64,000 nt of DNA. Source: Apostichopus japonicus. Its lineage: Eukaryota; Echinodermata; Holothuroidea; Aspidochirotida; Stichopodidae. The position numbers and the translations under genes are program-made. This document shows positions 36,253 to 46,569 of the stretch, one piece after another (the stretch's first letter is position 1; each line of letters begins with the position of its first letter). Where the stretch lies: NCBI RefSeq assembly GCF_037975245.1, contig NC_092582.1:8206001-8270000 (forward strand). The letters are read 5' to 3'. The notes below the pieces were generated by a model. The model saw nothing but the letters and a program-made list of their open reading frames with translations, was not told where the DNA came from and did not search any database.

Positions 36253-36478
36253 GGAGTGTTAGCTCAGTGGTTTACGCCGGTGCCTTGCAATCATAAGGTC
36301 CAGAGTTCGAGTCACTCCAAGATTAATGTATGTCGTCCAGTTACAGAGTTGTTGACAATTGACAATTCATAATCATGGACGTTAAAGTATGAATCTAAGG
36401 AACTGACTTCGGTCAGCTTGCGGCTTTGATAAGCCAATGAGGCTTCTTCGCGAGTTCCTGCTTGCAGGAGGATCTAAT
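36253..36478 (+). mobile_element. tRNA-headed SINE, + orientation
   Basis: Starts GGAGTGTTAGCTCAGTGG (box A) and has AGAGTTCGAGTCACTCC (box B), with GGAGTG/CACTCC able to pair as in an acceptor stem. The body carries AATTGACAATTCATAATCAT and CAGCTTGCGGCTTTGATAAG and ends GCAGGAGGATCTAA. It is not a functional tRNA: the anticodon arm is imperfect and a long body follows. Intron after exon 20. Confidence 0.85.
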
Positions 36479-36676
36479 ATACATACAATACAGATGTATT
36501 AAATTTGGTATTTTAATATGAAGGTCCCATTGCTTACCCCAGTCCTCTTGCAGTTTGTTGAATGTGTCTATTGCAGTGGAGAGGAATAGTGAAATTGACA
36601 TGACTGCTCTAAGTTTTTTTTTAATTTTATTATTTCCTCACACATTTTTATTATCTATTGCTACAATGATCACACT

Positions 36677-37000
36677 CAGGGGGTAGGAAGCTTCCAAAAA
36701 GTGGGGGGGGGGGCACAACATCAGAGGGGCACCTTCTCATTCCACAACTACCACTCGTTATGCTATAACCGATACACACCGTCCAAATCACTTGAATATA
36801 CATGATGTGTTAGTATGCTATCAATACTATTATGGTGCATGTGAATAATTAAAATAAAATATTAAAATTAACAAAGGCTTAAGATATCCAATAGACAGTT
36901 TGTCATCAAAGGGGCAAATTTTATTTGCCAGTAGGGCACATTTGCTAGTTTGGAAAAGAGTGGGGGGCACGTGCCCCCCCCCCCGTCTCCTAACCTACTG
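36677..37000 (+). mobile_element. hAT-type MITE with perfect 8-bp TSD
   Basis: 324 bp, ends CAGGGGGTAGGAAG and CTCCTAACCTACTG, flanked by atcacact (36669-36676 and 37001-37008). G-rich left side and C-rich right side. It lacks the GCGCCACC core found in the other MITEs. It ends 57 nt before exon 21. Confidence 0.88.
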
Positions 37001-37056
37001 ATCACACTTCACCATCCTTGAGGTTTAATTTTTCTTCCTTGCCTCCCTCCTTGCAG

Positions 37057-37191
37057 CCTCGATCACATGTTGCGGGCTGGTATCCTGCAATCAGATACCG
37101 TGGTCGTTGTGGACAAAGAGAGTTCCAAGCTAGCCGAAGAGGAATACATGGCAGACGCCAACCAGATTGTTGCCGTACAAACACTATTCAA
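37057..37191 (+). CDS. KCNT/slo2: Slo2 channel exon 21 (RCK2)
   Basis: Acceptor CTTGCAG, donor GTGAGA. Reads NLDHMLRAGILQSDTVVVVD, KESSKLAEEEYMADANQIVA, matching [24 protein letters not shown] and AEEDYMADAK of Slack. A MITE ends 57 nt before it. Confidence 0.97.
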
Positions 37192-37869
37192 GTGAGAGAA
37201 ATATAGCAGACAGTTGCGACAGTTTTGTAATGCTAATACCTCTCTAAACTGTCCTCCTGTATCATTCTTCAAAGCACTAGTATTGACAGTACAAACAGTT
37301 CCTAACCTATATCTGATAGAAACATGATATTCATACTGCTTGTACTGACAATACGAGTGCTCTGAAAGCGAGACATGACACTACGGTATAGAAAAATTGT
37401 CTCAACTGGGTGGAAAGAGTCATACATATACATTAATAACATTAGACTAAAAACAATCACATTATTTTATGTTTGTACAAGTTTGTTTGTTGTTTTCATT
37501 TAGCTGTATGATTCATATGAACCACAGCACAGGGAACCCCAACAGAGATTTGAGATTGGGAGTTAAAAATCACATTAATGTTTAATGTCAATTTAAAGTT
37601 CTGCCTATGGCAGCACAAGTACCAAGTGAAAATAGATAGCTATAAATTATTCCTCCCCCCTCCAGTGTCAGATGGGGGGGGGGGGCTTGGTAATACTAAT
37701 CCAGAAGTTTTAGCAGTATAGTCTGTCTTACCAACAAGTAAATTTATTTATATATGTGAAGTTCTTTTCCATCATGAATGTGGTTGAAAACTTCCAGAGT
37801 AACCATTTGATGATTTCAGGGATTTCTAGTCAGCTAAAGGTTTGGATCAGCACCACTCAAGCATTATCA

Positions 37870-38110
37870 GTATGCTGTATTGGCCCCAAATATGCTAGAT
37901 ATTCAAATATGATCACCTTTGGTCAAAATTCATAAACTGTTGTTTATTACAACTTTCGAGGAATTTCCTCACTGCTACGTTCAGTCATCTTGTGTGTTCC
38001 TTAATAATGTCTGAGAACAATTTGGAGAGCAAAAGACCTCCAGGAAAGTACTTTTTGAAAACTTCTTGCAATTATAGCATGCTATAATTTGGGGCCTATA
38101 CTGACTACCT
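37870..38110 (+). mobile_element. TTAA-type MITE R2, copy 2 (left edge eroded)
   Basis: Same family as 7405-7656: TATGCTGTATTGGCCCCAAA at the left, TATACTGACTACCT at the right followed by TTTA. The TTAA sites are mutated. Lies in the intron after exon 21. Confidence 0.7.
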
Positions 38111-38302
38111 TTATATCTCAGTATCTTTTAAAGTGTGTAACAGACAATCCCAGTGGATTCTACAATCTGCAAAGTGGCAGGAAAAATGTGAGAAAGTTAG
38201 CTTCAAAACACTCATTGATGCGTTAAAAAGGGAAAAAAAGCCAGATTTGGTAGCATCCACAGCTGCTGAGATCGAATATCTTGAGTTTTCTCTACATTCC
38301 AG

Positions 38303-38414
38303 ATTGTTCCCACATGTGAGCATCATTACAGAGCTGACCCATCCATCTAACATGAGATTCATGCAGTTCAGAGCAAAAGATTCATATGCACACAAAATGG
38401 CTCTGAAAACTAAA
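38303..38414 (+). CDS. KCNT/slo2: Slo2 channel exon 22 (RCK2)
   Basis: Acceptor CTACATTCCAG, donor GTAAGT. Reads [20 protein letters not shown] and [14 protein letters not shown], nearly identical to vertebrate Slack. The open frame extends upstream through the acceptor, but the phase and conservation start at 38303. Confidence 0.97.
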
Positions 38415-38802
38415 GTAAGTAGTGTATCATTCTAGATATAAATTGTGATTCAAAATCGAGGTTCAAGTTTAGTATGAAAGAACATGAATTTCAGTGAGAA
38501 ATGCAGACCCATGTACCATATATCCCCGATGTGATGGAAACAAATGTGTTCCTAAATCACCCGTTTTTATGTGTATCCAGTTTGGTTCTCTACGCCCTCT
38601 ACGTCACTTTGACGGTAGAATATATACTTTCAAAAGTTATTTTGCACCTTGAGAAAAGCCCTCTGGTATCCATTCTTCATTGTTATATAAGGCCTATACT
38701 GATAGCATCAATACACTTTACTATCAGAATATATACCTAGCTATGCCAATGTTAAGTCATATAATTTCTAAAAATGTATGCGTGTATGTATGTATGTATT
38801 TT

Positions 38803-39024
38803 AGATCCTCCTGCAAGCAGGAACTCATGAAGAAGCATAATTGGCTTATCAAAGCCGCAAGCTGACCGAAGTCAGTCTCTTAGATTCATATAACGTCCAT
38901 GATTATGAATTGTCAATTGTCAACAACTCTGTAACTGGACGACATGCATTAATCTTGGAGTGACTCAAACCGCGGGGACCTTATGATTGAAAGGTACAGG
39001 CGTTAACCACTGAGCTAACACTCC
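38803..39024 (-). mobile_element. tRNA-headed SINE, inverted copy
   Basis: Reverse complement of the SINE at 36253-36478: TTAGATCCTCCTGCAAGCAG at the left and CACTGAGCTAACACTCC at the right. The box B region is altered (CTCAAACCGCGGGGACC). It ends 62 nt before exon 23 and lies inverted to the first copy across exons 21-22. Confidence 0.85.
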
Positions 39025-39086
39025 TAAATGTTTCTTTTTGTTTATAATAGTTTTTAATAGAAATCGTAATTATTCTATTTGTACAG

Positions 39087-39272
39087 GAGGAAAAGGAGAA
39101 AGGATCCCAAATAGCCTACATGTTCCGTTTGCCGTTCGCCGCTGGTAATGTCTTCAGTGCAAGCATGTTGGATACGTTACTCTATCAATCGTTCGTTAAG
39201 AACTACATGATCAACTTCTCGCGGCAACTGCTCGGACTTGATCAAGCACAGGATTCAGGTTACTTATGTGAG
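39087..39272 (+). CDS. KCNT/slo2: Slo2 channel exon 23 (RCK2)
   Basis: Acceptor TTTGTACAG, donor GTTAGT, 62 codons, phase 0 at both ends. Reads [20 protein letters not shown] then [20 protein letters not shown] and SGYLCE, matching MFRLPFAAG and [16 protein letters not shown] of Slack. Confidence 0.98.
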
Positions 39273-39762
39273 GTTAGTATATAAATATCTCTCACGTTGA
39301 TAACGATAACATCCGACTGAATCTCTAGAAAAAATATAGCGTACATTTCGAGAGTAGAGTATCTCTGTATATGATGCACAATATGTTAGGTCTGATTACA
39401 CGATGTGTAGGCTGCACTTTGAAGGACATCTGGCTACATGATGCATTGTGTGAGATGCAATGTGACATGGAAGGCTGGTATTTTGTGAGACTAGGCTGTC
39501 ACAACCACCTCCCTCCCTCCCTCTCCACTCAAGCAACCCTGCCTCTCCTGCACCCCTCCCCCTCCCCACCAAGGAAGTAAAATTGTCTTTACATCCATGC
39601 ACACCACTTTCCCTATTTTTGACTGAAATTTCAACATGATGTGTTGAACTGTTCATAATGCAGTGTTTGTAATTTCCCTGTTAATTTCATATGTGTTGTA
39701 TTTTACTGTCTGGTACCTTGCATTCAAAACACTTGGCGATAATTTTCATCTTTGTGTAACAG

Positions 39763-39891
39763 TTGAGAATCACGAGTGAGGATATCTGGATACGGACATA
39801 CGGAAGACTTTACCAGAAGCTTTGTTCAACTACTCATGAGATTCCTATCGGTATCTATCGGACAGAATTACCAACGGATAATAAATCAGAG
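39763..39891 (+). CDS. KCNT/slo2: Slo2 channel exon 24 (RCK2)
   Basis: Acceptor TGTGTAACAG, donor GTAATG, phase 0 at both ends. Reads [20 protein letters not shown] and [14 protein letters not shown], matching [21 protein letters not shown] and [10 protein letters not shown] of Slack. Confidence 0.98.
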
Positions 39892-40618
39892 GTAATGCAA
39901 AGTACATTGTATCATCAAATTATGACAACATCTATGTAATATTAATATCCAATACAAAAACATAAATAAATAACAATATTCACGAAAGCAAAGTAATACC
40001 TTTAGGCCTATTTGTTAGTAACAGATTTAGAATAACATCATTTAATTTAAAGCAGCCATGTATTTTACATGTTAATAAAGGCTCAGTTACTACTTTAATG
40101 AGAGAGATAATTATATTGTTGCAGTAAGCAGCTTTAATGTGTTAACAGATCGATCATTAGCTTAAATCTTTACAAAGTCTTCCTTACAAAAAAAAAAAAA
40201 AACCTGTTGGTTCATGTCAAATAAACAACTCTAGGTAACAATGATTTTTACTAAGTATGTCTGATGCTATGTATCAACATAAAGTACATTGTACTAAATT
40301 AAAGAGAAAATATGGAAATGAAGTTGAAGTTGTGACTTAGTGTTGTCAAGCATGAAGATCAATACTATTATTGCTATCGATAGTTCATGCATTTGAATCA
40401 TAATTAACACAGTCTTCATCATCAATTCTTTCAGATATTCATTATTACTTAATAATTAGTCAATAAACATGACACTAGAGGTTCAAGCACAATGGTTGGA
40501 GGTTGGTGGATTGCTGTTGCTATGGTTACTTTGTACATGGTATAGAAAAGCAAAAAGAAATGACAAATTTGCCAAGAGAGGGTCATAGTTAATTCTCTGT
40601 TATTCATTTCCATGGCAG

Positions 40619-40739
40619 TGCTCAGTATCAATGGACTTTGAGGAAAATTCTTCTTGTGGGAGTCCAGAGGAGAAGAAAGAGATTGCAAGCATCATCAGAG
40701 CAAAGATGAAGAAACTTGACCTACCGGAAGAGGAATATG
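40619..40739 (+). CDS. KCNT/slo2: Slo2 channel exon 25 (after RCK2 core)
   Basis: Acceptor CATGGCAG, donor GTATGC. Reads CSVSMDFEENSSCGSPEEKK then IIRAKMKKLDLPEEEY, paralleling LVKNRMKHLGLPTTGYED of Slack. The long Ser/Arg-rich insert seen in human Slack here is absent or very short. A 33-bp tandem repeat begins 12 nt into the following intron. Confidence 0.92.
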
Positions 40740-40750
40740 GTATGCAAAAT

Positions 40751-40983
40751 TTAGTGCCCATTTGCTGGTGCCAGTCTATTGAATTAATGCCCATATGCTG
40801 GTGCTAGGCAATGGAATAAGTGCCCTTTTACTGGTGCCAGTTGATTAAATAAGTGCCCATTTGCTGGTGCCAGTCTATTGAATTAGTGCCCATTTGCTGG
40901 TGCTAGGCAATAGAATAAGTGCCCATTTACTGGTGCCAGTCAGTTGAATTAGTGCCGATTTGCTGTTGCCAGTCTATTGAATT
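40751..40983 (+). repeat. Tandem repeat, about 33-bp unit, seven copies
   Basis: Units of the form AGTGCCCATTTGCTGGTGCC plus AGTCTATTGAATT or a TAGGCAATGGAAT variant. Alternating variants give a longer period of about 100-120 bp. It starts 12 nt after the exon 25 donor site. Confidence 0.9.
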
Positions 40984-43900
40984 GCATGTTGAAGATATTG
41001 CACTGCTTGCAATATGCAGCAAAATTCCAATAAAAAATCAAGAGCAGATTAAATGAGATTTGATTTAGAATAATTTAGAATTGTTTTCTTCTGGCATTGT
41101 GAGATAAATTCAACTGCTTGCACTAACAGATATAAAAATAAAGACATAAATTGGCACCATGCCTAGAACTGTCCAAGAGGGAACCTTAGGAATGTATGGA
41201 GAGTGGGGAGGGTGATGGGGAGGTGTTTTGTCATGCTACACATGAGTTATGCCGTCTTAGTGTAAAGATTTCAAGAAAGCAACCCGAATAGTACCTTGTA
41301 ATTCTTAAGAACTTATACATGAGGACAAGGCCTGTACTGTAAAATCACAGCGGCTGAAAGGTTGTGTCATAAAGGAATCTCTAAGCTGTTGCATTATTTT
41401 ATTAGAAGGCTTGTACTTCACTAATCAGCTAACCATTAAACATGTACAAAAGGATGGTAAATATAAGTTGTCAATCAAGTCCTGATTGAAACATAATTTA
41501 TCCCCAGACTAACAAGCTTAACCAGACTGTCAAACTTATAAACTTCTGTTTCTAACTAAACATTTTGCTTTGTGTTGATAACTTTTTAATAGACTGTAAA
41601 ACCTTTAAACCAGGCTGCGGTTACTTACTTGTGAACCAGTGTCTGAGAGAGTTTTATACAAATATATATAACTTCTATGAAGAGGAGATTTTTGTTAATT
41701 TAGTAACCGACACTCACTGGTAGTTCTCTTTGAGTAACTTTCCATTTTCCTCATTTTTGGCCATTTTTTTTTGGACCAAACCTGCAAGTTATTATTGAAA
41801 ACCAAATATACACAAATATAAGTTCATGAATATGTTACATCATAGAAACTTTGTCACCCAGAACCGTTTTTATACATAAAATTAAACACATACCAAAAAA
41901 GAAAGAAATATTCATGATATTATTAACTTCCTTCCCTTGCTTACTTGGACTGGTACATGACTATTTCAGCTAAAATTCTGCATATGTATATTTGGGATTG
42001 TAGTAATAATATCAAAATTCTGTTCATTATTACCCCAAAATTGATGTAAAAACTGCTTTTATTTCAACTGGACTGCCCACAGTAAGTTATTTTATCATCC
42101 TAAATCACCTAGCTTATAATGTATTTCAGAATTTCATTCATATCTCAATACTTTCTGCCTGATTCATCACTATGGGATACCATAATGCTAGGGGGGTATG
42201 TGAAAGCTTGTATTGCATATTGTGACTGAAGCCTTCAGTCTGTGGAGCAAGAGTTACTTATTACCACTAACCAGAATCTGCCCCCACCCCCTCCCCCATC
42301 ACATTGGGATCTCCCACCCATGTGATCTAATGACATGCACATTTGTTTATGAGAAGCTATTGATGCATTATAGGATGACTTGAGTCACAAGGTTAAACTT
42401 ATATTTAATATGTTGTTGACAGTTTGGAGGGGAATGGTCGGGGTGGGGGAGATGCCCTGTAAACTTGACAGAGACTGGTCAACTAAAGTGACTGGACTAC
42501 TTAGTCTAACACACATGTCATTAGGTCAGTAGCATCACAAAACCCAATGGATTAACATTAAGGCTGTGCAGGGAGGAGCCTCTATCATGTATCCAGTTAG
42601 CCTTAAAGGAGCGTTCCATACATTTTGCATATGTATAAAGTGAATATATTGAATCCTGGCTGTCAGTTTATTAGAAACATTTAATAATGGCACTCTACTT
42701 TTTTGTTCTCTTTTAGACTGCGACATATCAAGACTAAAATGTTTCTGCCTAAAGTCATTCTTTAATAATACACTTCATTTATCATTTATGAATAGTGTAT
42801 ATGTAGGTGTCGTAAAATTAATTATAGCCAGACCAAGAAGATATAGTCATATGAAGTGCCGCATTCCATGGCAAAAGTTGACCAACCTTTCTAATTTATC
42901 TGCCACACAGAGTTCAGGCTCTGAAGATTGCTATGCATGGCCTGCACACTTTACTCACATAGTAATTTCACAATCATGCACACATTCCATAGATTTTCTT
43001 CTCAAAACTTCCTTACTTCTAGCATCTGTTTACCATTTAGTGTGTAGATCATCACAGGTTTACTTTCTGTTTGGCACACTGGTCTGTTTGAATATTTTCC
43101 CATGTACATGCATGTTAATGATGAAGCTCAAAATTTCAATCACAGTTTAAAGATAGATACTTGTGTGTTAAGGCAAGTTTATTTCCTGGTAAAACTTGTT
43201 GTGAAATATTTTGAAGTATATTCAGTGAGACTAGATTTGTTAAGTTTTTATACATTTCTGCATGAGGCAGTTAAAAACTGCACTCATATAGATAGGGGAG
43301 GTCTGAAGACCTGATAGTAATCTGCTTAGATCCATAACAAAAATAACTCTTTGCAAGTACACACCTAGTGAGTTGCATAGATCTCCATATACTAGCCATA
43401 TGAAATCTATCTAACTACATAGGGTCATGAACTAACATCTTTAACTGCATAGATCCAAATCAATATAACACACTTAGTTAACAGTGTAATAAATTACTGC
43501 ACCGTATGTAGACAATTTACATCCATGCAGTCATTGTACCGTTTGTACTACATGGGTAGGAATGACATCACCAGTACTGAGGAAATGAACTAGGCTAGGT
43601 AGGAGAACTTAATTGGTATCTTTCTGAGTATGTGGGCACCCCACTCTCCCCTCCCCTCAAACACAGCATGAAAACAGTGACATGTATATTACATGTGCTG
43701 GCGCATTCATTCTCCTGTTTAATTACAAATGTAAATCACTCCTAAAAATTCAAATTTTTTATTCCTCTGACACAAATCTAACAAATGGTTGATAACGAAT
43801 ATTCAGCCATCAAGCCGACATGTTTCAATTAATTTAACAGTTTTATGACTCCATTTTGTGGACTATTTTAGAGTTAAACATTTCTAGTTCTTGATAGGAT

Positions 43901-44092
43901 CATTACTGATTACATAACAGCCCTCAGTTCATTAATTAGCAGCGTTCAACATGCACATATTTATTCTATAAGGATGTGCTCAGTGTTGAAATATTCACTC
44001 TTCGATACTGGATATGTATACACCATTCACCTCATTATCATCATCTTCCTCCACCACACCTTCCCCCCAATTTCTCTTTTTAACGTCTGCAG
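40984..44092. other. Large intron segment, nothing recognised
   Basis: AT-rich DNA with no exon, TE terminus or RNA gene that I could identify. A possible acceptor near 42718 leads only to a short frame without a good donor. Confidence 0.5.
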
Positions 44093-44149
44093 AGGAGTTG
44101 TATGGATTTTCAAAGTACAAGGGTTCGTCGAAACATGGGCAAGCCTCAG
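44093..44149 (+). CDS. KCNT/slo2: Candidate optional Slo2 exon 26 (57 nt)
   Basis: Acceptor AACGTCTGCAG, donor GTACCA. In the frame set by exon 25 it reads EELYGFSKYKGSSKHGQAS. It has phase 1 at both ends and is a multiple of three, so exon 25 also joins exon 27 in frame without it. No family match was recognised. It is called on splice sites, phase and open frame alone, and would add a basic/Ser-rich insert between the two last RCK2 strands. Confidence 0.45.
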
Positions 44150-45572
44150 GTACCAAAATTGTTCGCTTACGGCCTGCCTTGAAAGATAGATGAATATAGA
44201 GGATATTTAAATATCTCCCTGCATCCACTTTATTCCTTTATTTATGCAAGTTTCCACCCCCCCCCCTTGTTTATCTCCCCATGTGTCTTAATTTAGAAGA
44301 TGTAACCCCAGATTATCCCTTGGTGATGGTCAATAAATACCATATTTTGTTTATTTATCCCTCGGTGACGGTCAATATCATAAAGGTTGACTTGTATGCT
44401 TTTGATGCCTTCTTCTTCTTTCTAAAGTGTTTATCAATGTTTACCTCTTTCAGGTGCATGCAACTACATACAATACTTTTCTCTCTCTATATATATATAT
44501 ATATCTATGGTTTCTTCAATATCTCTTCAACAAAAAATCTCCTTGGATGATTATGAAAAAGACAACATTAGCAAACCTTATACCTTCATTGCCTATCATA
44601 ATTTCGTTTTTAACTGGGTTTTGCAGATAAATCTTTCACACGGCATCACTTTTTGTAATTGTGTAACTTGGCATCAAACTTATACTTGTGTTAAATGGGC
44701 AATAATGTGAGGCAAAAAATGGAGCATTGCTTGATGGCACTCACAAATTTGACTGCCTTTGCTCAATGTCTGTGTAACTATAGCAACATTGAAACATAAA
44801 GGATCTCATAAGGCAAGAAAAACATGTAGACAAATACTCAAAAACTAAATAAAAGGTTTGTTGTTAGTTTCTCAATTATTGTAAATTTTCTTTTTTTACC
44901 TTCTTTTAACTAAGTTGATGAACAATTTTTGCTGTTTATTTGCTTGTTTACATCAAATGTACTTATCTTTAGTTTGTATACCAGACAACTGTTTTGACTT
45001 TGATGTAAGAAAATATGATTTGAATAGTTTCCGATGGAATTACACCCACATCCAAACGGTAGTCGACCCACTGCAAGCATTCTGCACTAGCGCCACCCGT
45101 TTAAACAACTACACAAAAATGGCGTTTACAATATATAAGATATGTATGTATACAGGATTTCCACTATGACTGTAAGATTAGCTATGGATTGGTGGTGTAT
45201 GTACAGAGGTACAAAATTTGGCACATAAGAAATGGAATCATGGTGGAAATGATAGGTATAGGTCTGCCAAAATTCTTCAGTTACAACAAGCAGGTTTCAT
45301 TGTAACTTTTGATATTTTCAGTTTAAATTGAGCTGAAGGTATATATCATTTCCTGTGTGAATAAAGAGCTTCTTGCATGTTTTAGAAATATTGCTCCATT
45401 AAGTGTATCCATTCCCCTTTTCATAAATGTATCAGATATCAGTATATCAAAATTGAATGTTCTTCGGGGTCTTTTGTATCCCTGACGACATTCGCAACGC
45501 AATATGATTTTTACTGCATGAAATGTACAAACCCTAGTTTTCACCATCACTTGGATCTGTTTCTCTCCACAG

Positions 45573-45663
45573 ACAACGAAGGAAGCGGGAAAAGAAACAG
45601 GGAGGTCTCGTACGTGCTCATCAATCCCAGCAGTTCTCTTGAACTTAGAGTGGACGATGTCGT
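45573..45663 (+). CDS. KCNT/slo2: Slo2 channel exon 27 (end of RCK2)
   Basis: Acceptor CTCTCCACAG, donor GTAAGC. Reads DNEGSGKRNREVSYVLINPS then ELRVDDVV. SYVLINP and the DDVV (DIVY in Slack) are the conserved final RCK2 strands. Confidence 0.95.
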
Positions 45664-45839
45664 GTAAGCATTTTCATCTCAATTTTGCTGTTGCTTTTGC
45701 AGTGTTAGTGAATTTAATATCTTTATGACAACATCAGGGATGGTTCATCTTTGTCACACAAAGTTAAATATTTTAGTAATTTTTTTTTTTTAACAAGAGA
45801 AAAGAAAAACAACTTATCTAGGGCAAAAGTCTGTGGTAA

Positions 45840-45905
45840 AATATGTAAAAGTTTAATAGAGGGCCTGATGTTTTCGATCCTAGGAGGATCTATTTGAGAG
45901 GCTAT
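45840..45905 (+). repeat. Dispersed GACGTTTCGATC-type repeat, diverged
   Basis: AAAGTTTAATAGAGGGCCTG, ATGTTTTCGATCCTAGGAGG, ATCTATTTGAGAGGCTA. Intron after exon 27. Confidence 0.5.
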
Positions 45906-46035
45906 AAACTGAAATCAAGACAGATTAAGAACACATTTAAGATAGATAAACAGACAGAAAGACAGACAGACAGACAACTATAATAAAAACCATGTGGGGA
46001 TACTTTACCAACCTGTACTGCATACATGTAATTAA

Positions 46036-46278
46036 AGGTAGTCAGTATAGGCCCCAAATAATAGCCCGCTATAATTGCTAGAAGTTTTTAAAAAGTATCT
46101 TCCTGGAGGTCTCTACTTTCCAAATTGTTCTCAGACATTTCTAAGGAACACACAACATGACTGAATGTCCTAGTGAGGAAAATTTCCTCAAAGGTTGTAA
46201 TGAAAACAGTTTAAGAATTTTGACCAAAGGTGACCATATTTGAATATCCAGCATACTTTAGGCCAAAACAGCATACTT
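46036..46278 (-). mobile_element. TTAA-flanked MITE R2, copy 3 (inverted)
   Basis: 243 bp, bounded by TTAA at 46032-46035 and 46279-46282. Ends AGGTAGTCAGTATAGG and CAGCATACTT. It is inverted relative to 7405-7656 and lies in the last intron of the channel gene. Confidence 0.8.
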
Positions 46279-46409
46279 TTAAGTCTTCTTAGGGATATCG
46301 AGAAATTAACAAAATCTGATAATTTTGCTCTTTTACAGTTATTATACTCTCATGGTCTAAACTTATCTAATTTTGGCAGTTAAGTATTCCTATCCATTGT
46401 TTCTTCCAG

Positions 46410-46569
46410 TTTTATCATCAGACCATCTGGTGGACCTAAGACTCCATCTCCCATGCCTCCTAGGAGGAAATTCAGCAGCCGCAGAAGACCATCGAAGAAA
46501 CCCGTGGAACCCAAGTTAGAATTTCAGGCTCCTTCACCAGTTAAGGCAAATCTGGACACAAAGCTCTGA
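46410..46569 (+). CDS. KCNT/slo2: Slo2 channel exon 28, C-terminus and stop
   Basis: Acceptor TTTCTTCCAG. Junction plus exon reads VFIIRPSGGPKTPSPMPPRR, KFSSRRRPSKKPVEPKLEFQ, and ends NLDTKL before TGA at 46567-46569. FIIRP matches YLIRSD of Slack. The tail is short, basic and Ser/Pro-rich and does not end in the TQL-like motif of mammalian Slack. Confidence 0.95.

Larger units (their letters stand above)
8369..46569 (+). other. KCNT/slo2: Gene: Slo2/KCNT sodium-activated potassium channel (5' end missing)
   Basis: The gene span joins the 28 exons above. All intron phases agree and give one frame of 1,145 codons plus stop. Slo2 (Slack/Slick) subunits form tetrameric plasma-membrane K+ channels opened by intracellular Na+ (and Cl- in some members), setting excitability in neurons and muscle. 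Order seen: S1-S2 loop, S2, S3, S4 without a charge ladder, S5, GYGD pore, S6, RCK1 (exons 8-14), polar linker (14-17), RCK2 (18-27), short basic tail. The N-terminus and S1 are missing from the window. Slo1 (BK) is excluded by the absence of a calcium bowl and by diagnostic Slo2 blocks such as WPSQ, HAHKKYG and CFPMVYY. All introns are GT-AG except a GC-AG intron after exon 19. No promoter or poly(A) site could be assigned. Confidence 0.96.

Noticed and set aside
36253-36318. Functional tRNA gene
   Set aside because: Box A and B and an acceptor-like stem are present, but the anticodon arm is imperfect, a 150-bp unrelated body follows, and an inverted copy exists nearby: it is a SINE head.
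40751-40983. CRISPR-like array of regularly spaced repeats
   Set aside because: The units are contiguous and diverged with no unique spacers, in an animal intron.
42718-42775. Additional Slo2 exon in the large intron after exon 25
   Set aside because: A fair acceptor is present and the phase allows it, but the frame stops quickly without a good donor and shows no family similarity.
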